NCBI RefSeq assembly: GCF_000265245.1
Contig: NZ_AJKS02000003.1
Span: forward strand, 1-64,000
From: Halomonas smyrnensis AAD6
Lineage (GTDB): Bacteria; Pseudomonadota; Gammaproteobacteria; Pseudomonadales; Halomonadaceae
DNA: 64,000 nt
Direction: 5' to 3'
Both the position numbers and the translations under genes were made by a program. Below, in pieces: positions 51,928-59,812 of the stretch. The notes beneath the pieces are model-generated. The model saw only the letters and a list, made by a program, of their open reading frames with translations. It had not been told where the DNA came from and ran no database searches. Every line of letters starts with the position of its first letter. Within the stretch, counting starts at the first letter, position 1.

Positions 51928-52728
51928 ATGAAAACCATTCTGATGAGCGGGGCCGGCAGCGGCCTGGCGGAAGGGGCGGCACTGGCACTGGCGCAACAAG
52001 GGCACCGGGTGATTGCCACGGTGGAGATCTGGCCCCAGGTGTCGGCCCTGAAGGAAAAGGCGCAGCAGCAGGGCGTTGACCTGGAGGTCGAGAAACTCGA
52101 CATCACCGATGCCCAGGATCGCGACAGCGTCTTTGCGCGCTACGGCGCCGAGGTGGATGTCGTGGTGGCTAACGCGGCGATCGGCGAGACCGGCCCCATC
52201 GCCGAGATTCCCGTGGCCCGCGTGCGCAAGGTCTTCGAGACGAACGTCTTCTCGACGCTGGAGTTCGTGCAGCCTTACGCCAAGGCCTTCGCCGACCGCG
52301 GCCAGGGCAAGATCGTGCTGGTATCGTCCATCGCCGGGTTCACCACCTTCCCGTACCTGGCGCCCTATGTGGCGTCCAAGCATGCCCTGGAAGGCATTGC
52401 CCAGCTGCTCCACGAAGAGCTGGCACCGCTGGGCGTGAAGGTCGCCACCATCAACCCGGGCCCCTTCCGCACCGGCTTCAACGACCGCATGTACGACACC
52501 CTCGACCAGTGGTACGACCCGAAGACGCACTTCACCCCCGAGGCGCCGATCCGCGAGACCCAGCAGCTGTTCGCCGGGGACGATCTGCAGCTCGACCCCT
52601 ACTCCATGATCGATGAGATGGTTCGCCTCATCCCGCTGGACGAGCATGCCTTCCGCAACGTGCATCCCGCACGATTCGAGGAAGACGTGAAGCGCTACCA
52701 GGAGAGCCTGTGGGACCGTCAGATGTGA
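51928..52728 (+). CDS. short-chain dehydrogenase/reductase (SDR)
   Basis: A 266-residue classical SDR: TILMSGAGSGLAEGAALALAQQ (residues 3-24, glycine-rich cofactor motif), VVVANAAIGETG (NAG variant, about 75), the catalytic Ser in VLVSSIAGFTT and Tyr/Lys in YVASKHALEGIA (about 150). VEIWPQ after the second strand suggests NADP(H) or NAD(H) use that I cannot decide. GAGGAG lies seven bases before the ATG. Third gene of the HxlR-controlled mdaB operon, probably reducing an aldehyde or ketone. Confidence 0.88.
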   Translation: MKTILMSGAGSGLAEGAALALAQQGHRVIATVEIWPQVSALKEKAQQQGVDLEVEKLDITDAQDRDSVFARYGAEVDVVVANAAIGETGPIAEIPVARVRKVFETNVFSTLEFVQPYAKAFADRGQGKIVLVSSIAGFTTFPYLAPYVASKHALEGIAQLLHEELAPLGVKVATINPGPFRTGFNDRMYDTLDQWYDPKTHFTPEAPIRETQQLFAGDDLQLDPYSMIDEMVRLIPLDEHAFRNVHPARFEEDVKRYQESLWDRQM

Positions 52729-52830
52729 CCGTCCACAGGCAACCGGCCATGCGCGTCGGGCCCGATGCAATAGGGTAGCGGGCCCGACGCGCACCGCCCT
52801 TCATCGCGTCACCCCATGAGGACACTCCCC

Positions 52831-53547
52831 ATGTCACAGCCGGATATTCACCTGTACACCGCCGCCACCATGAACGGCTACAAGCCGGTCATCTTTCTCG
52901 AGGAAGCGGAGGTGCCTTACGAATTGACCTTCATCGACTTCGGCAAGAAGGAGCAGAAGGCGCCCGACTATCTCAAGCTCAATCCCAACGGGCGCATTCC
53001 TACCATCGTCGACCGGGGCAACGACGACTTCGCCGTGTTCGAGAGCGGTGCCATCCTCTGGTACCTGGCCGAGAAGTACGACCGCTTCCTGCCCAGAGAG
53101 GCCAAGGCCCGCAGCGAAACGCTGCAGTGGCTGATGTTCCAGATGGGCGGCATCGGCCCGATGATGGGCCAGGCCATGTACTTCCAGCGCATCGCCGCCC
53201 CCAACGGCCAGCAGGAGCCCTTCTCCATCACGCGTTACGTGGAGGAATCCCGTCGCCTGCTGGAGGTCCTGAACACCCGCCTGGAAGGCCGCGAGTGGCT
53301 GGCGGGGGATCAGTACACCATCGCCGACATGGCGACCTACCCCTGGGCCCGCGCCTACGTCTGGGCCAAGGTGTCGATCGAGGGTCTCGACCACCTGAAG
53401 GCCTGGTTCGAGCGGCTCGATGCGCGCCCCCAGATCCAGAAGGCCTTGACCATCCCGAAGGCACAGCCCGCCTTCTGGGGTGACGCCGACGAAAGCCAGT
53501 TCCTCAGGGAGAATGCCGCTCGCTTCGCCACCGATGTCAGGAAGTGA
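52831..53547 (+). CDS. glutathione S-transferase, YfcG/Nu-like
   Basis: A 238-residue GST: thioredoxin-fold N-terminal domain with LYTAATMNGYKPVIFLEEAEVPYEL, LNPNGRIPTIVDRG (with the cis-Pro of the glutathione site) and FESGAILWYLAEKYDRFLP; the helical C-terminal domain has WLMFQMGGIGPMMGQAMYF and EWLAGDQYTIADMATYPW. The TMNGYK segment supplies the Thr/Asn used in Nu-class GSTs (YfcG, YghU), which act as disulfide-bond reductases and conjugating enzymes. Lies 102 bases after the SDR gene, codirectional, and fits the electrophile-handling theme. Confidence 0.9.
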   Translation: MSQPDIHLYTAATMNGYKPVIFLEEAEVPYELTFIDFGKKEQKAPDYLKLNPNGRIPTIVDRGNDDFAVFESGAILWYLAEKYDRFLPREAKARSETLQWLMFQMGGIGPMMGQAMYFQRIAAPNGQQEPFSITRYVEESRRLLEVLNTRLEGREWLAGDQYTIADMATYPWARAYVWAKVSIEGLDHLKAWFERLDARPQIQKALTIPKAQPAFWGDADESQFLRENAARFATDVRK

Positions 53548-53785
53548 GAGCCCATCACGCAACCTGGGGCTCAGCCTTGCACGTCAGGATCATCGCAAGG
53601 ACAGACAGTCCAAAGGGCAGCTGGGGCAGTGTCCGGGGCAGTTGAATACGAAACGCCCTCGTGGGCAGGATATCGGCTGAACCAGCCCTGTCTCAGGATG
53701 CAGCCCCCGTCCGACACGGGGGCAACGCGGACACCGAGACCGACGTTATCACGCGGGCTGGACCATTGACGTCGGATAGCGATGG

Positions 53786-54703
53786 ATGGCCATGAAAGAA
53801 CTGACCCAGCAACTGCGGACCTTGCTCAAGGTCGCCGAACATCAGAGCTTCGCTGCGGCCGCGCGGGAGCTGGATATCGCGTCCTCGACGGCCACACGAC
53901 ATGTCAACCAACTGGAGCGTCACCTGGGCGAGCCCCTGCTGGTTCGTACGACCCGGCATGTGCGTCTATCGCCAGCCGGAGAACATGCCTTGGTGCGCTT
54001 TCGCGCCATCCTCGCCGAAGTGGAGCACCTGACCCGCGACCTGGACACCCTGGGAGAGCGCGTCGCCGGGCCGCTCAGAGTGTCCGTGCCCTGGCGCTAC
54101 TCTCGCCTCTACCTCGCTCCAATGGTGAGCGAGTTCATGCAGCTGTATCCCGAGGTGGCCCTGGAGATCATCAGCAGCGATGACATGGTCGACCTCGTGA
54201 AGAACGACTTCGATGTCGCCATTCGCATCGGTCATCTCGACGACTCCAGCCTGATTGCGCGCCGCATTACCGATCAGCGTTTCATGCTGGCGGCAGCCCC
54301 CTCCTACCTCGAAGCCAGGCCCCCGATCAGCGAGCCGAACGATCTGGATCAACATCGTTTACTGACGTTCAGCTACAGCGCCAGCAACCATTACTGGCGG
54401 CTGACGCAGGGGGGGATATTACACCGCATCTCGGCGCGATCCGGCGCTCTGCGGACCAATAATGCCGACATCCTCACCCAGGCCGCGCTGGATGGAGCCG
54501 GCGTGGTGGTCCAGCCACTCTGGGCTATCCGTCACGAATTGGCCATGGGTCATCTGGTGCCGGTGCTGGAGGACTATCATGTGACATCGACCGATTTCGA
54601 TACCGGCATTCATGTCGTCTTCGCCCGAGAGAATCAGAGTAACCCTCGTGTACGCGCCTGGGTCGATTTCTTGATGGCGCGGCGCGAGCGCCTCTCCTGT
54701 TGA
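53786..54703 (+). CDS. LysR family regulator
   Basis: A 305-residue LysR-type regulator with MKELTQQLRTLLKVAEHQSF, recognition helix SSTATRHVNQLERHLGEPLL, and VRTTRHVRLSPAG. The effector domain has WRYSRLYLAPMVSEFMQLYPEV. The start could be 53786 or the Met two codons later (53792). The 238-base gap to the GST gene shows no other gene or strong operator. It could regulate the GST gene upstream or, less likely, the convergent oxygenase genes. Confidence 0.86.
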   Translation: MAMKELTQQLRTLLKVAEHQSFAAAARELDIASSTATRHVNQLERHLGEPLLVRTTRHVRLSPAGEHALVRFRAILAEVEHLTRDLDTLGERVAGPLRVSVPWRYSRLYLAPMVSEFMQLYPEVALEIISSDDMVDLVKNDFDVAIRIGHLDDSSLIARRITDQRFMLAAAPSYLEARPPISEPNDLDQHRLLTFSYSASNHYWRLTQGGILHRISARSGALRTNNADILTQAALDGAGVVVQPLWAIRHELAMGHLVPVLEDYHVTSTDFDTGIHVVFARENQSNPRVRAWVDFLMARRERLSC

Positions 54704-54756
54704 ATGCCTCTCGAGATGCAAGAGGAGGCGCCGCACCAAGGGGCCCTCGGCAAGGA

Positions 54757-55506
54757 TTAGAAAAGAATATCGCTGCGGATGATGTACTTGGCCCCCTCCG
54801 TGATCGGTTCGCTGGCATGCACGCAGTGCTGCGGATGAGAGCCATGCGGGAAGCACAGCACCGCGCCCTTGGGGGTCGAGACCGAGACGGTCTGGATGTC
54901 CTCGCGTGACCGGGCCGGCTTGCCGGGATCGGTGCGGCTGACCAGGAACTCGGTGCGACCGCCGGTGTAGCCATCGCTCAGGAAGATCAGGAAGGTGTAA
55001 TGGCTCATCAGGCCCGGGTAGGCATCCGTGACGACTTGACCGTCGATGACGCGGCTGCCGGGCCAGGCCCCATCGGTATGGGGCTTGAAGAAGTCGCCCG
55101 CCTCATAGCGATAGACGCGAAAGCGCGCATTGATACCCTTGGCCTGCTCTCCGTCGATACGCTCGTTGACCAGAGAGGCCACACGCGACCAGATCACCCT
55201 GTCGATCGCCTCACTGACGATCCAGTTGACGTTATGGTTATGACGGACCGAGCGCGGCAGGGAAACGGGAGCGTCCTCCTCGAAGCCCATCTCCTCGACG
55301 GCCTGCACGAAGTGGTCGGCTTCCCGCGGGGTCAGTACGTCGAGTAGCTGGAAGGCGCCCGGAACGCCCTCTACTTCCTGGCGGGTGGCGGCAGCCACGT
55401 CATCGGTGTCGAAGAGGTCGCCCACCTCGCCGTTGTCACTCCAGATAGGGAGGGGCTTGGGATTGAAGCCGCGTTCGTGACTCACGGCATGGAAAGACAG
55501 GCTCAT
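54757..55506 (-). CDS. 2-oxoglutarate/Fe(II)-dependent oxygenase, prolyl 4-hydroxylase-like
   Basis: A 249-residue double-stranded beta-helix dioxygenase with the iron motif HxD in FFKPHTDGAWPG (about residues 140-151), distal His in PHGSHPQHCVHASEPI (about 222-237) and the 2-oxoglutarate-binding residue in KYIIRSDILF near the C-terminus. The YRYEAGDFF segment precedes the iron motif as in P4H alpha-domain proteins. The substrate could be a protein proline, a free amino acid or a small molecule. GGAG lies nine bases before the ATG. It is 97 bases downstream of a CmcJ/NvfI-like gene on the same strand. Confidence 0.87.
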   Translation of the reverse strand: MSLSFHAVSHERGFNPKPLPIWSDNGEVGDLFDTDDVAAATRQEVEGVPGAFQLLDVLTPREADHFVQAVEEMGFEEDAPVSLPRSVRHNHNVNWIVSEAIDRVIWSRVASLVNERIDGEQAKGINARFRVYRYEAGDFFKPHTDGAWPGSRVIDGQVVTDAYPGLMSHYTFLIFLSDGYTGGRTEFLVSRTDPGKPARSREDIQTVSVSTPKGAVLCFPHGSHPQHCVHASEPITEGAKYIIRSDILF

Positions 55507-55603
55507 GACAAAAGCTCCTGACTGACGAGAAACATGTGATGGATGACAGGCACGCGGCTGAGGTCGCCCGACGCCAGCCGAGGCAGGCGACAGGGCGCGA
55601 GTC

Positions 55604-56392
55604 TCAGTCGGCGTAGCGCACCAGCACCCGCGTCTCGAGACTGGTGCGTGTCGGCGCCTCGGGCGCGGTATTCAGCAATTCGGCGGCGGTATGCGCGACG
55701 GGTGGCTTGCCGGCGCTATCGAAGGCATTGAAGAGGATGGCCTCATTCGGCCGCATGCGGGAAGCGAAGTACCAGCGGTGAGCGGGATTGTGAACCAGCC
55801 CCTGAATCTGACCGCGGCGATCCGGATAGAGAATATCGATGTCGACCCAGTCATCGGGCTGAACGGTAGACACATCCACAAACGCCAGTGGGTCGCGCTC
55901 CACGCTATGTTCCACGGGCTGCCACACATTGACGATGCCATAGTGGCCGCGCAGCCATTGCTCGGCCTGTAGCGGTGGCAGAACGTCACGCAGACGCTGA
56001 GAGCCGGCATCTGACGAATAGTCGACGTGAACATGCTGGGCCGGCACACGTTCCCCCTCGAAGCCACGCAGGGTGTGATCGAAGACATGCACGTCGCTTG
56101 CCCCCAGCTGTTGCTTGAGCAGTGTCTCTATCGCCGGCGTGTGCAGGCGGTCTCGTGTTTCGGGGTCCCGCACATCCACGGCAAGGGACGGCGTCTCCAG
56201 CAAGACCAGCCCCTGCGTGACGAAATCGGTCGGCACCACGCGAAGATCATGCAGTCTGACCCCACGACGATCGTGCTCCGGCTCGATACGTCGTCCGGTC
56301 TCCCCGTTAGGGTCCACCTGAATCTGCAAGCCTTCGGGGCGATCGACCTGATAATTGACGTAGGCAAGGCGTGTCGATGTGGCTGTTGACAT
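55604..56392 (-). CDS. CmcJ/NvfI family oxygenase-like protein
   Basis: A 262-residue protein of the CmcJ/NvfI/AsaB family, whose characterised members are 2-oxoglutarate/Fe(II) enzymes or partners of methoxylation in secondary metabolism. Visible blocks are VHVFDHTLRG (about residues 103-112), PAQHVHVDYSS (HxD-like iron motif, about 118-128), VNVWQPVEHSVERDPLAFVD, LVHNPAHRWYFASRMRPNEAILF and the C-terminal TRVLVRYAD. The ATG at 56392 is used; a GTG eight codons earlier has no better site. With the P4H-like gene it forms a two-gene unit of oxygenases without an adjacent biosynthetic core gene. Confidence 0.8.
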   Translation of the reverse strand: MSTATSTRLAYVNYQVDRPEGLQIQVDPNGETGRRIEPEHDRRGVRLHDLRVVPTDFVTQGLVLLETPSLAVDVRDPETRDRLHTPAIETLLKQQLGASDVHVFDHTLRGFEGERVPAQHVHVDYSSDAGSQRLRDVLPPLQAEQWLRGHYGIVNVWQPVEHSVERDPLAFVDVSTVQPDDWVDIDILYPDRRGQIQGLVHNPAHRWYFASRMRPNEAILFNAFDSAGKPPVAHTAAELLNTAPEAPTRTSLETRVLVRYAD

Positions 56393-56538
56393 GAGAATGG
56401 AAGCGCTCTCCCTCACGATGAACGATCCGTCGGCAAGTCATTGAAGCAGCACGCTCTTCTTCTCCTTGCCAGTAACGGCCTCACCTCCCGAGGCTAGGGC
56501 AGGGCCCAGGCGGGAAAAAGGCGACAAGATGCAATTGG

Positions 56539-56559
56539 CTATTGCCGATTCGGCAATAG
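56539..56559. promoter_or_regulatory. perfect palindrome upstream of satD
   Basis: CTATTGCCGA-T-TCGGCAATAG is a 21-base perfect palindrome in the 382-base gap between the CmcJ-like gene and satD. It could serve either divergent promoter. Between it and 56695 no gene is seen. Confidence 0.5.
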
Positions 56560-56694
56560 TGTCATCACGCCAGCCAGCCGAAGTCGCATGGCGGATCGTC
56601 GATCGCCGAGACGCTCGCGCCGGGCGTCGACGTCGCCGCCCGCGGGCAGGGCGAGAAGCTCCGCGACGCGGGCTCCAACGAGGCGCGGCCCGAT

Positions 56695-56737
56695 ATAGCC
56701 AAATAAGGCTATTACATTGAAAAATAGCCCTGAGAAT
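56695..56737 (+). promoter_or_regulatory. ATAGCC repeat cluster before satD
   Basis: ATAGCC-AAATAA-GGCTAT (56695-56712) is an inverted repeat, and a third ATAGCC follows at 56732-56737, about 40 bases before the satD ATG. This arrangement suggests an autoregulatory site for SatD's own helix-turn-helix. Confidence 0.55.
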
Positions 56738-56774
56738 CTATCCTGAGGCATGACCGTCGCCCTCGGGAGTCTCC

Positions 56775-57422
56775 ATGGCCACACGTCTCGCCGTCATCAC
56801 CGGCGACATCATCGATTCGCGCCGCCTCGAGGAGGGCCAGCGCCTCCACCGGGTGCTCGAGACGACCCTGGAGGGCCTCGCCGAGCGCCACGAGGGAGAC
56901 TATCAGCGCTATCGCGGCGACGGTTTCCAGCTCGCCATCGCCCGGGTCGAGGCGGCACTGGAGGCGGCCGTGGCGCTGCGCGCCGCCCTGATCGCGCACT
57001 CCGAGGCCGGACACCGCTGGGACGCCCGGCTCGCCATCGCGGTGGGGCGTGACGACTGGCGGCCCGGCGAGGCGCTGGCCTCCGCCGACGGCCCGGTCTT
57101 CGTCGCCTCCGGCCGCACCCTGGATGCGCTGGACGCATCGGACGCGCACCTCGCCCTGCGGCACACCGACGTCGATGAGGCCCCCTGCGAAGCCTTGCTG
57201 ATCCGCCACCTCGACGCCCTGCTGGCCGACTGGTCGCCCCGCGCCGCCGAGGCGGTCGGCCTGCGTCTGGCCGACGATCTCACCCAACAGGCGCTGGCCG
57301 AGCGGCTGGGCATTCGTCAGCCCAGCGTCCACAAGCGCCTGCGCGCCGCCCGCTGGCCCCTGCTGGCCGACACCCTGACGCATTTCCGCACATCGCTCGC
57401 CGACAAGGAGGCGACGCCATGA
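56775..57422 (+). CDS. SatD family protein
   Basis: A 215-residue protein of the SatD family. The N-terminal part, RLAVITGDIIDSRRL (residues 4-18) and GDYQRYRGDGFQLAI, resembles a nucleotidyl-cyclase-like domain. The C-terminal LTQQALAERLGIRQPSVHKRLRAARW (about 170-195, given here in parts: QQALAERLGIRQPSVHKRL) is a sigma-70 region 4-like helix-turn-helix. The family is poorly characterised. GGGAG stands five bases before the ATG. Its stop overlaps the DUF3307 gene start (ATGA), and ATAGCC repeats upstream suggest autoregulation. Confidence 0.85.
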   Translation: MATRLAVITGDIIDSRRLEEGQRLHRVLETTLEGLAERHEGDYQRYRGDGFQLAIARVEAALEAAVALRAALIAHSEAGHRWDARLAIAVGRDDWRPGEALASADGPVFVASGRTLDALDASDAHLALRHTDVDEAPCEALLIRHLDALLADWSPRAAEAVGLRLADDLTQQALAERLGIRQPSVHKRLRAARWPLLADTLTHFRTSLADKEATP

Positions 57423-58162
57423 CCGCCACGGCCCTGACGACGCTGTTCGCCCTGATCCTCGTCCACCTGGTGGGCGACTTCCTGCTCCAGCCGCGGCGCT
57501 GGGTCGAGGCACGCCAGCGCGACAAGGCCCGCGCCGGCGTGCTCTACCTGCATGCCGGGATCCATGGGCTGCTGGCCCTGGCGGTGCTGGTGGTCGCCGG
57601 CATCGATTCGCTCGCCGCCGTGGCCTGGTCGGTGACCATCGCCGCCAGCCACGCGCTGATCGACCTGGGCAAGGCGCATCTGGACCCGCGGCGGCTGTGC
57701 TGGTTCGTGCTCGATCAGGCCCTGCACCTGATCGTGCTGCTGGGCGTCTGGCTGGCCTCGCTGGGCAGCCTGGCGCCTCTGAGCGCGGCGCTCGACTGGC
57801 TGAGCCGTCCCGAGGTGATGGCTCACGCTATCGCCTATCTGCTGGTCACCCGCCCCATGGCCATCGCCATCGCGCTGGCCATGCGCCCCTGGAGCGAGGA
57901 GGTCACCGACCCCGGCACCCTGGTCGCCGCCGGGGCTCGCATCGGCATGCTCGAACGGCTGCTGGTGCTGACCCTGGTGGTGCTCGACGAGTTGACCGCG
58001 GTGGGCTTTCTGCTCACCGCCAAGTCGGTGCTGCGCTTCGGCGATCTGCGTGCCCGCCGCGACCGCAAGCTCACCGAGTACGTGCTGCTGGGCACCCTGC
58101 TCAGCGTCACCGCCACCCTGGCGCTGGGGCTGGCGGTGCGCCAACTGTCCTGGACGGCCTGA
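57419..58162 (+). CDS. DUF3307 family membrane protein
   Basis: A 247-residue membrane protein with about six or seven helices. The N-terminal LILVHLVGDFLLQPRRWVEARQ with an Asp in a helix, YLHAGIHGLLAL, and ASHALIDLGKAHL define DUF3307, which is often encoded next to satD. Function unknown. The conserved polar residues within helices (D, H, H, D) suggest a metal- or phosphate-handling membrane enzyme. Translationally coupled to satD and only three bases before amiD. Confidence 0.84.
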   Translation: MTATALTTLFALILVHLVGDFLLQPRRWVEARQRDKARAGVLYLHAGIHGLLALAVLVVAGIDSLAAVAWSVTIAASHALIDLGKAHLDPRRLCWFVLDQALHLIVLLGVWLASLGSLAPLSAALDWLSRPEVMAHAIAYLLVTRPMAIAIALAMRPWSEEVTDPGTLVAAGARIGMLERLLVLTLVVLDELTAVGFLLTAKSVLRFGDLRARRDRKLTEYVLLGTLLSVTATLALGLAVRQLSWTA

Positions 58163-58165
58163 GCC

Positions 58166-59089
58166 ATGCGATTCCGGACACTGCCCTGCCTAATGCTCGT
58201 CCTGATGCTGGGCGGCTGCGCCGGCGGCGAACGCCCCGTCGGGCCCGGCGGCGTGGTGATCGACGACAGCCATTCGTCCAGCGCCCACTCCAGCCGGGTG
58301 CGCTTTCTGGTGCTGCACTACACCGACGAGGACGAGGCGACCTCGCTGGAGATTCTCAGCGGGCCCCGCGTCAGCGCCCACTACCTGGTGCCGCGCCGGC
58401 CCGGCCGGGAGCGCGGCGCGCCGCGGGTCTATCGCCTGGTCGACGAGTCGCGTCGCGCCTGGCACGCCGGCGCCAGCGCCTGGGCGGGCCGCACCCATCT
58501 CAACGACAGCTCGCTGGGCATCGAGCTGGTCAACGCCGGGCCGGATCGCCCGTCCATCGAGGCCGCCCCCACGGTGGCCTGGGCGCCCTTCCCCGACGAG
58601 CAGATCACGGCGCTGATCGCCCTGCTCAGGGACCTGATCGCGCGCCACGACATCGCCCCCACCGATCTGCTCGGCCACGCCGAGATCGCGCCCACGCGCA
58701 AGATCGACCCGGGACCGGCCTTCCCCTGGCGGCACCTGTATGCGGCCGGCATCGGCACCTGGCCGCTCGAAGCCGACCTGGCCCGCTACCGTCGCCTGTT
58801 TGCCGCGGGCCCACCGCCGCTCGCCGTACTGCAGCGGGCGCTGGCGGCCTGGGGCTACGCGGTCACGCCGAGCGGCGAACTCGATAGTGCGACCCGAGGC
58901 GCGCTGCGCGCCTTCCAGATGCGCTATCGGCCCGCCGACCATCGCGGCCGGCCGGACGCCGACACCGCCGCTCGGCTGTGGGCGCTGCTCGCCCGCTACC
59001 GGCCCGAGGCGCTGGTCGATCCGGCGCTCGCCTCGCCGCTCTCGCCGTCCGCGGCGACGCCCGGGAAACCACCCGCGCCGCAGGGATAG
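58166..59089 (+). CDS. amiD: N-acetylmuramoyl-L-alanine amidase lipoprotein with peptidoglycan-binding domain
   Basis: A 307-residue outer-membrane-type lipoprotein (lipobox LMLGGC at residues 13-18). The amidase_2 domain has zinc ligands in LVLHYTDE, the second His probably in LLGHAEIAPTRKIDPGPAFPW, with the substrate residues RAWHAGASAW; the GRTHLNDSSLGIELVN block is typical of AmiD/AmpD. A PG_binding_1-like domain follows (about 215-285: LQRALAAWGY, TRGALRAFQMRY). It cleaves peptidoglycan stem peptides from the sugar. Its last 94 bases overlap the convergent XRE/cupin gene. Confidence 0.9.
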   Translation: MRFRTLPCLMLVLMLGGCAGGERPVGPGGVVIDDSHSSSAHSSRVRFLVLHYTDEDEATSLEILSGPRVSAHYLVPRRPGRERGAPRVYRLVDESRRAWHAGASAWAGRTHLNDSSLGIELVNAGPDRPSIEAAPTVAWAPFPDEQITALIALLRDLIARHDIAPTDLLGHAEIAPTRKIDPGPAFPWRHLYAAGIGTWPLEADLARYRRLFAAGPPPLAVLQRALAAWGYAVTPSGELDSATRGALRAFQMRYRPADHRGRPDADTAARLWALLARYRPEALVDPALASPLSPSAATPGKPPAPQG

Positions 59090-59643
59090 TGGATGACGTC
59101 GTGGAAGCGCGCCGGCCCCTCGCCCGGGTTGCGATAGGCATGGGGCCGGTCGGCGGCGAAGCGCAGTCCCTCGCCCGCCGCCAGACGCCGCCAGACGCCG
59201 TCCACCCGCACCTCCAGCTCGCCCTCGACCACCACAAGATGTTCGACCACGCCCGGTGCATGGGGCGCCGACTCGCTGACCGCGCCCGCGGCCAGGGTGC
59301 CCACCAAGAGCTCGAAGCCGAGCACGGGGTCGAAGGGAAACAGCGGCACGGCCGCCATCCCGGCGGCATCGCCCTCGGAGGCCGGCGCAGCCTGAGGCGC
59401 GGCACCGGCCAGTCCCGCATCCGGAACAACGGCCTCGGGTTCGAACAGGCTCGAGAACGGCACGCGAAAGCCGCTGGCGATCTTCCACAGCGTCGCCACC
59501 GTGGGGCTCGATTCGCCGCGCTCGATCTGGCCCAGCATGGCCTTGCTGACCCCGGTCTCCCGGGCGGTGCGATCGAGGCTCCAGGCCTCGACGCGGCGCA
59601 GCGCCCTGAGCCGTTCGGCAATATGCTGCGAGATCTCCTGCAT
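58996..59643 (-). CDS. XRE-cupin transcriptional regulator, SutR-like
   Basis: A 215-residue regulator with an N-terminal helix-turn-helix (AERLRALRRVEAWSLDRTARETGVSKAMLGQIERGESSPTV in residues 8-48; VSKAMLGQIERGESSPTVAT is the recognition part) and a C-terminal cupin (GVVEHLVVVEGELEVRVDG; FAADRPHAYRN). The arrangement is that of SutR/PuuR/YdcN proteins. The ATG at 59643 has GAGAGG upstream. It is divergent from a YdcO/BenE-like permease, as sutR is from ydcO in E. coli. The 18-bp inverted repeat between them is its likely operator. Its 3' end overlaps amiD by 94 bases on the opposite strand. Confidence 0.88.
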   Translation of the reverse strand: MQEISQHIAERLRALRRVEAWSLDRTARETGVSKAMLGQIERGESSPTVATLWKIASGFRVPFSSLFEPEAVVPDAGLAGAAPQAAPASEGDAAGMAAVPLFPFDPVLGFELLVGTLAAGAVSESAPHAPGVVEHLVVVEGELEVRVDGVWRRLAAGEGLRFAADRPHAYRNPGEGPARFHDVIHYPCGAGGFPGVAADGESGEASAGSTSASGR

Positions 59644-59740
59644 CGGCCTCTCCCGGTCGCGTTCAGACAGTTCCGATAGATCGTTCGGATAGATGGAAAG
59701 GCGCCATTGTAGCGCGGCCGCCGAGGCCTGCCTGTCCATT

Positions 59741-59794
59741 TGTGCGTTATAGCGCACGGTGCTAGGGTGGCGCCATCGTGCGCTATAACGCACA
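59741..59794. promoter_or_regulatory. paired operator with exact 18-bp inverted arms
   Basis: TGTGCGTTATAGCGCACG (59741-59758) and its exact reverse complement (59777-59794) flank an 18-base spacer. Each arm is itself a near-palindrome (TGCGNTATANCGCA-like). This sits between the divergent XRE/cupin and BenE-like genes. Confidence 0.8.
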
Positions 59795-59812
59795 GCCACC
59801 CGGAGACCTCCC

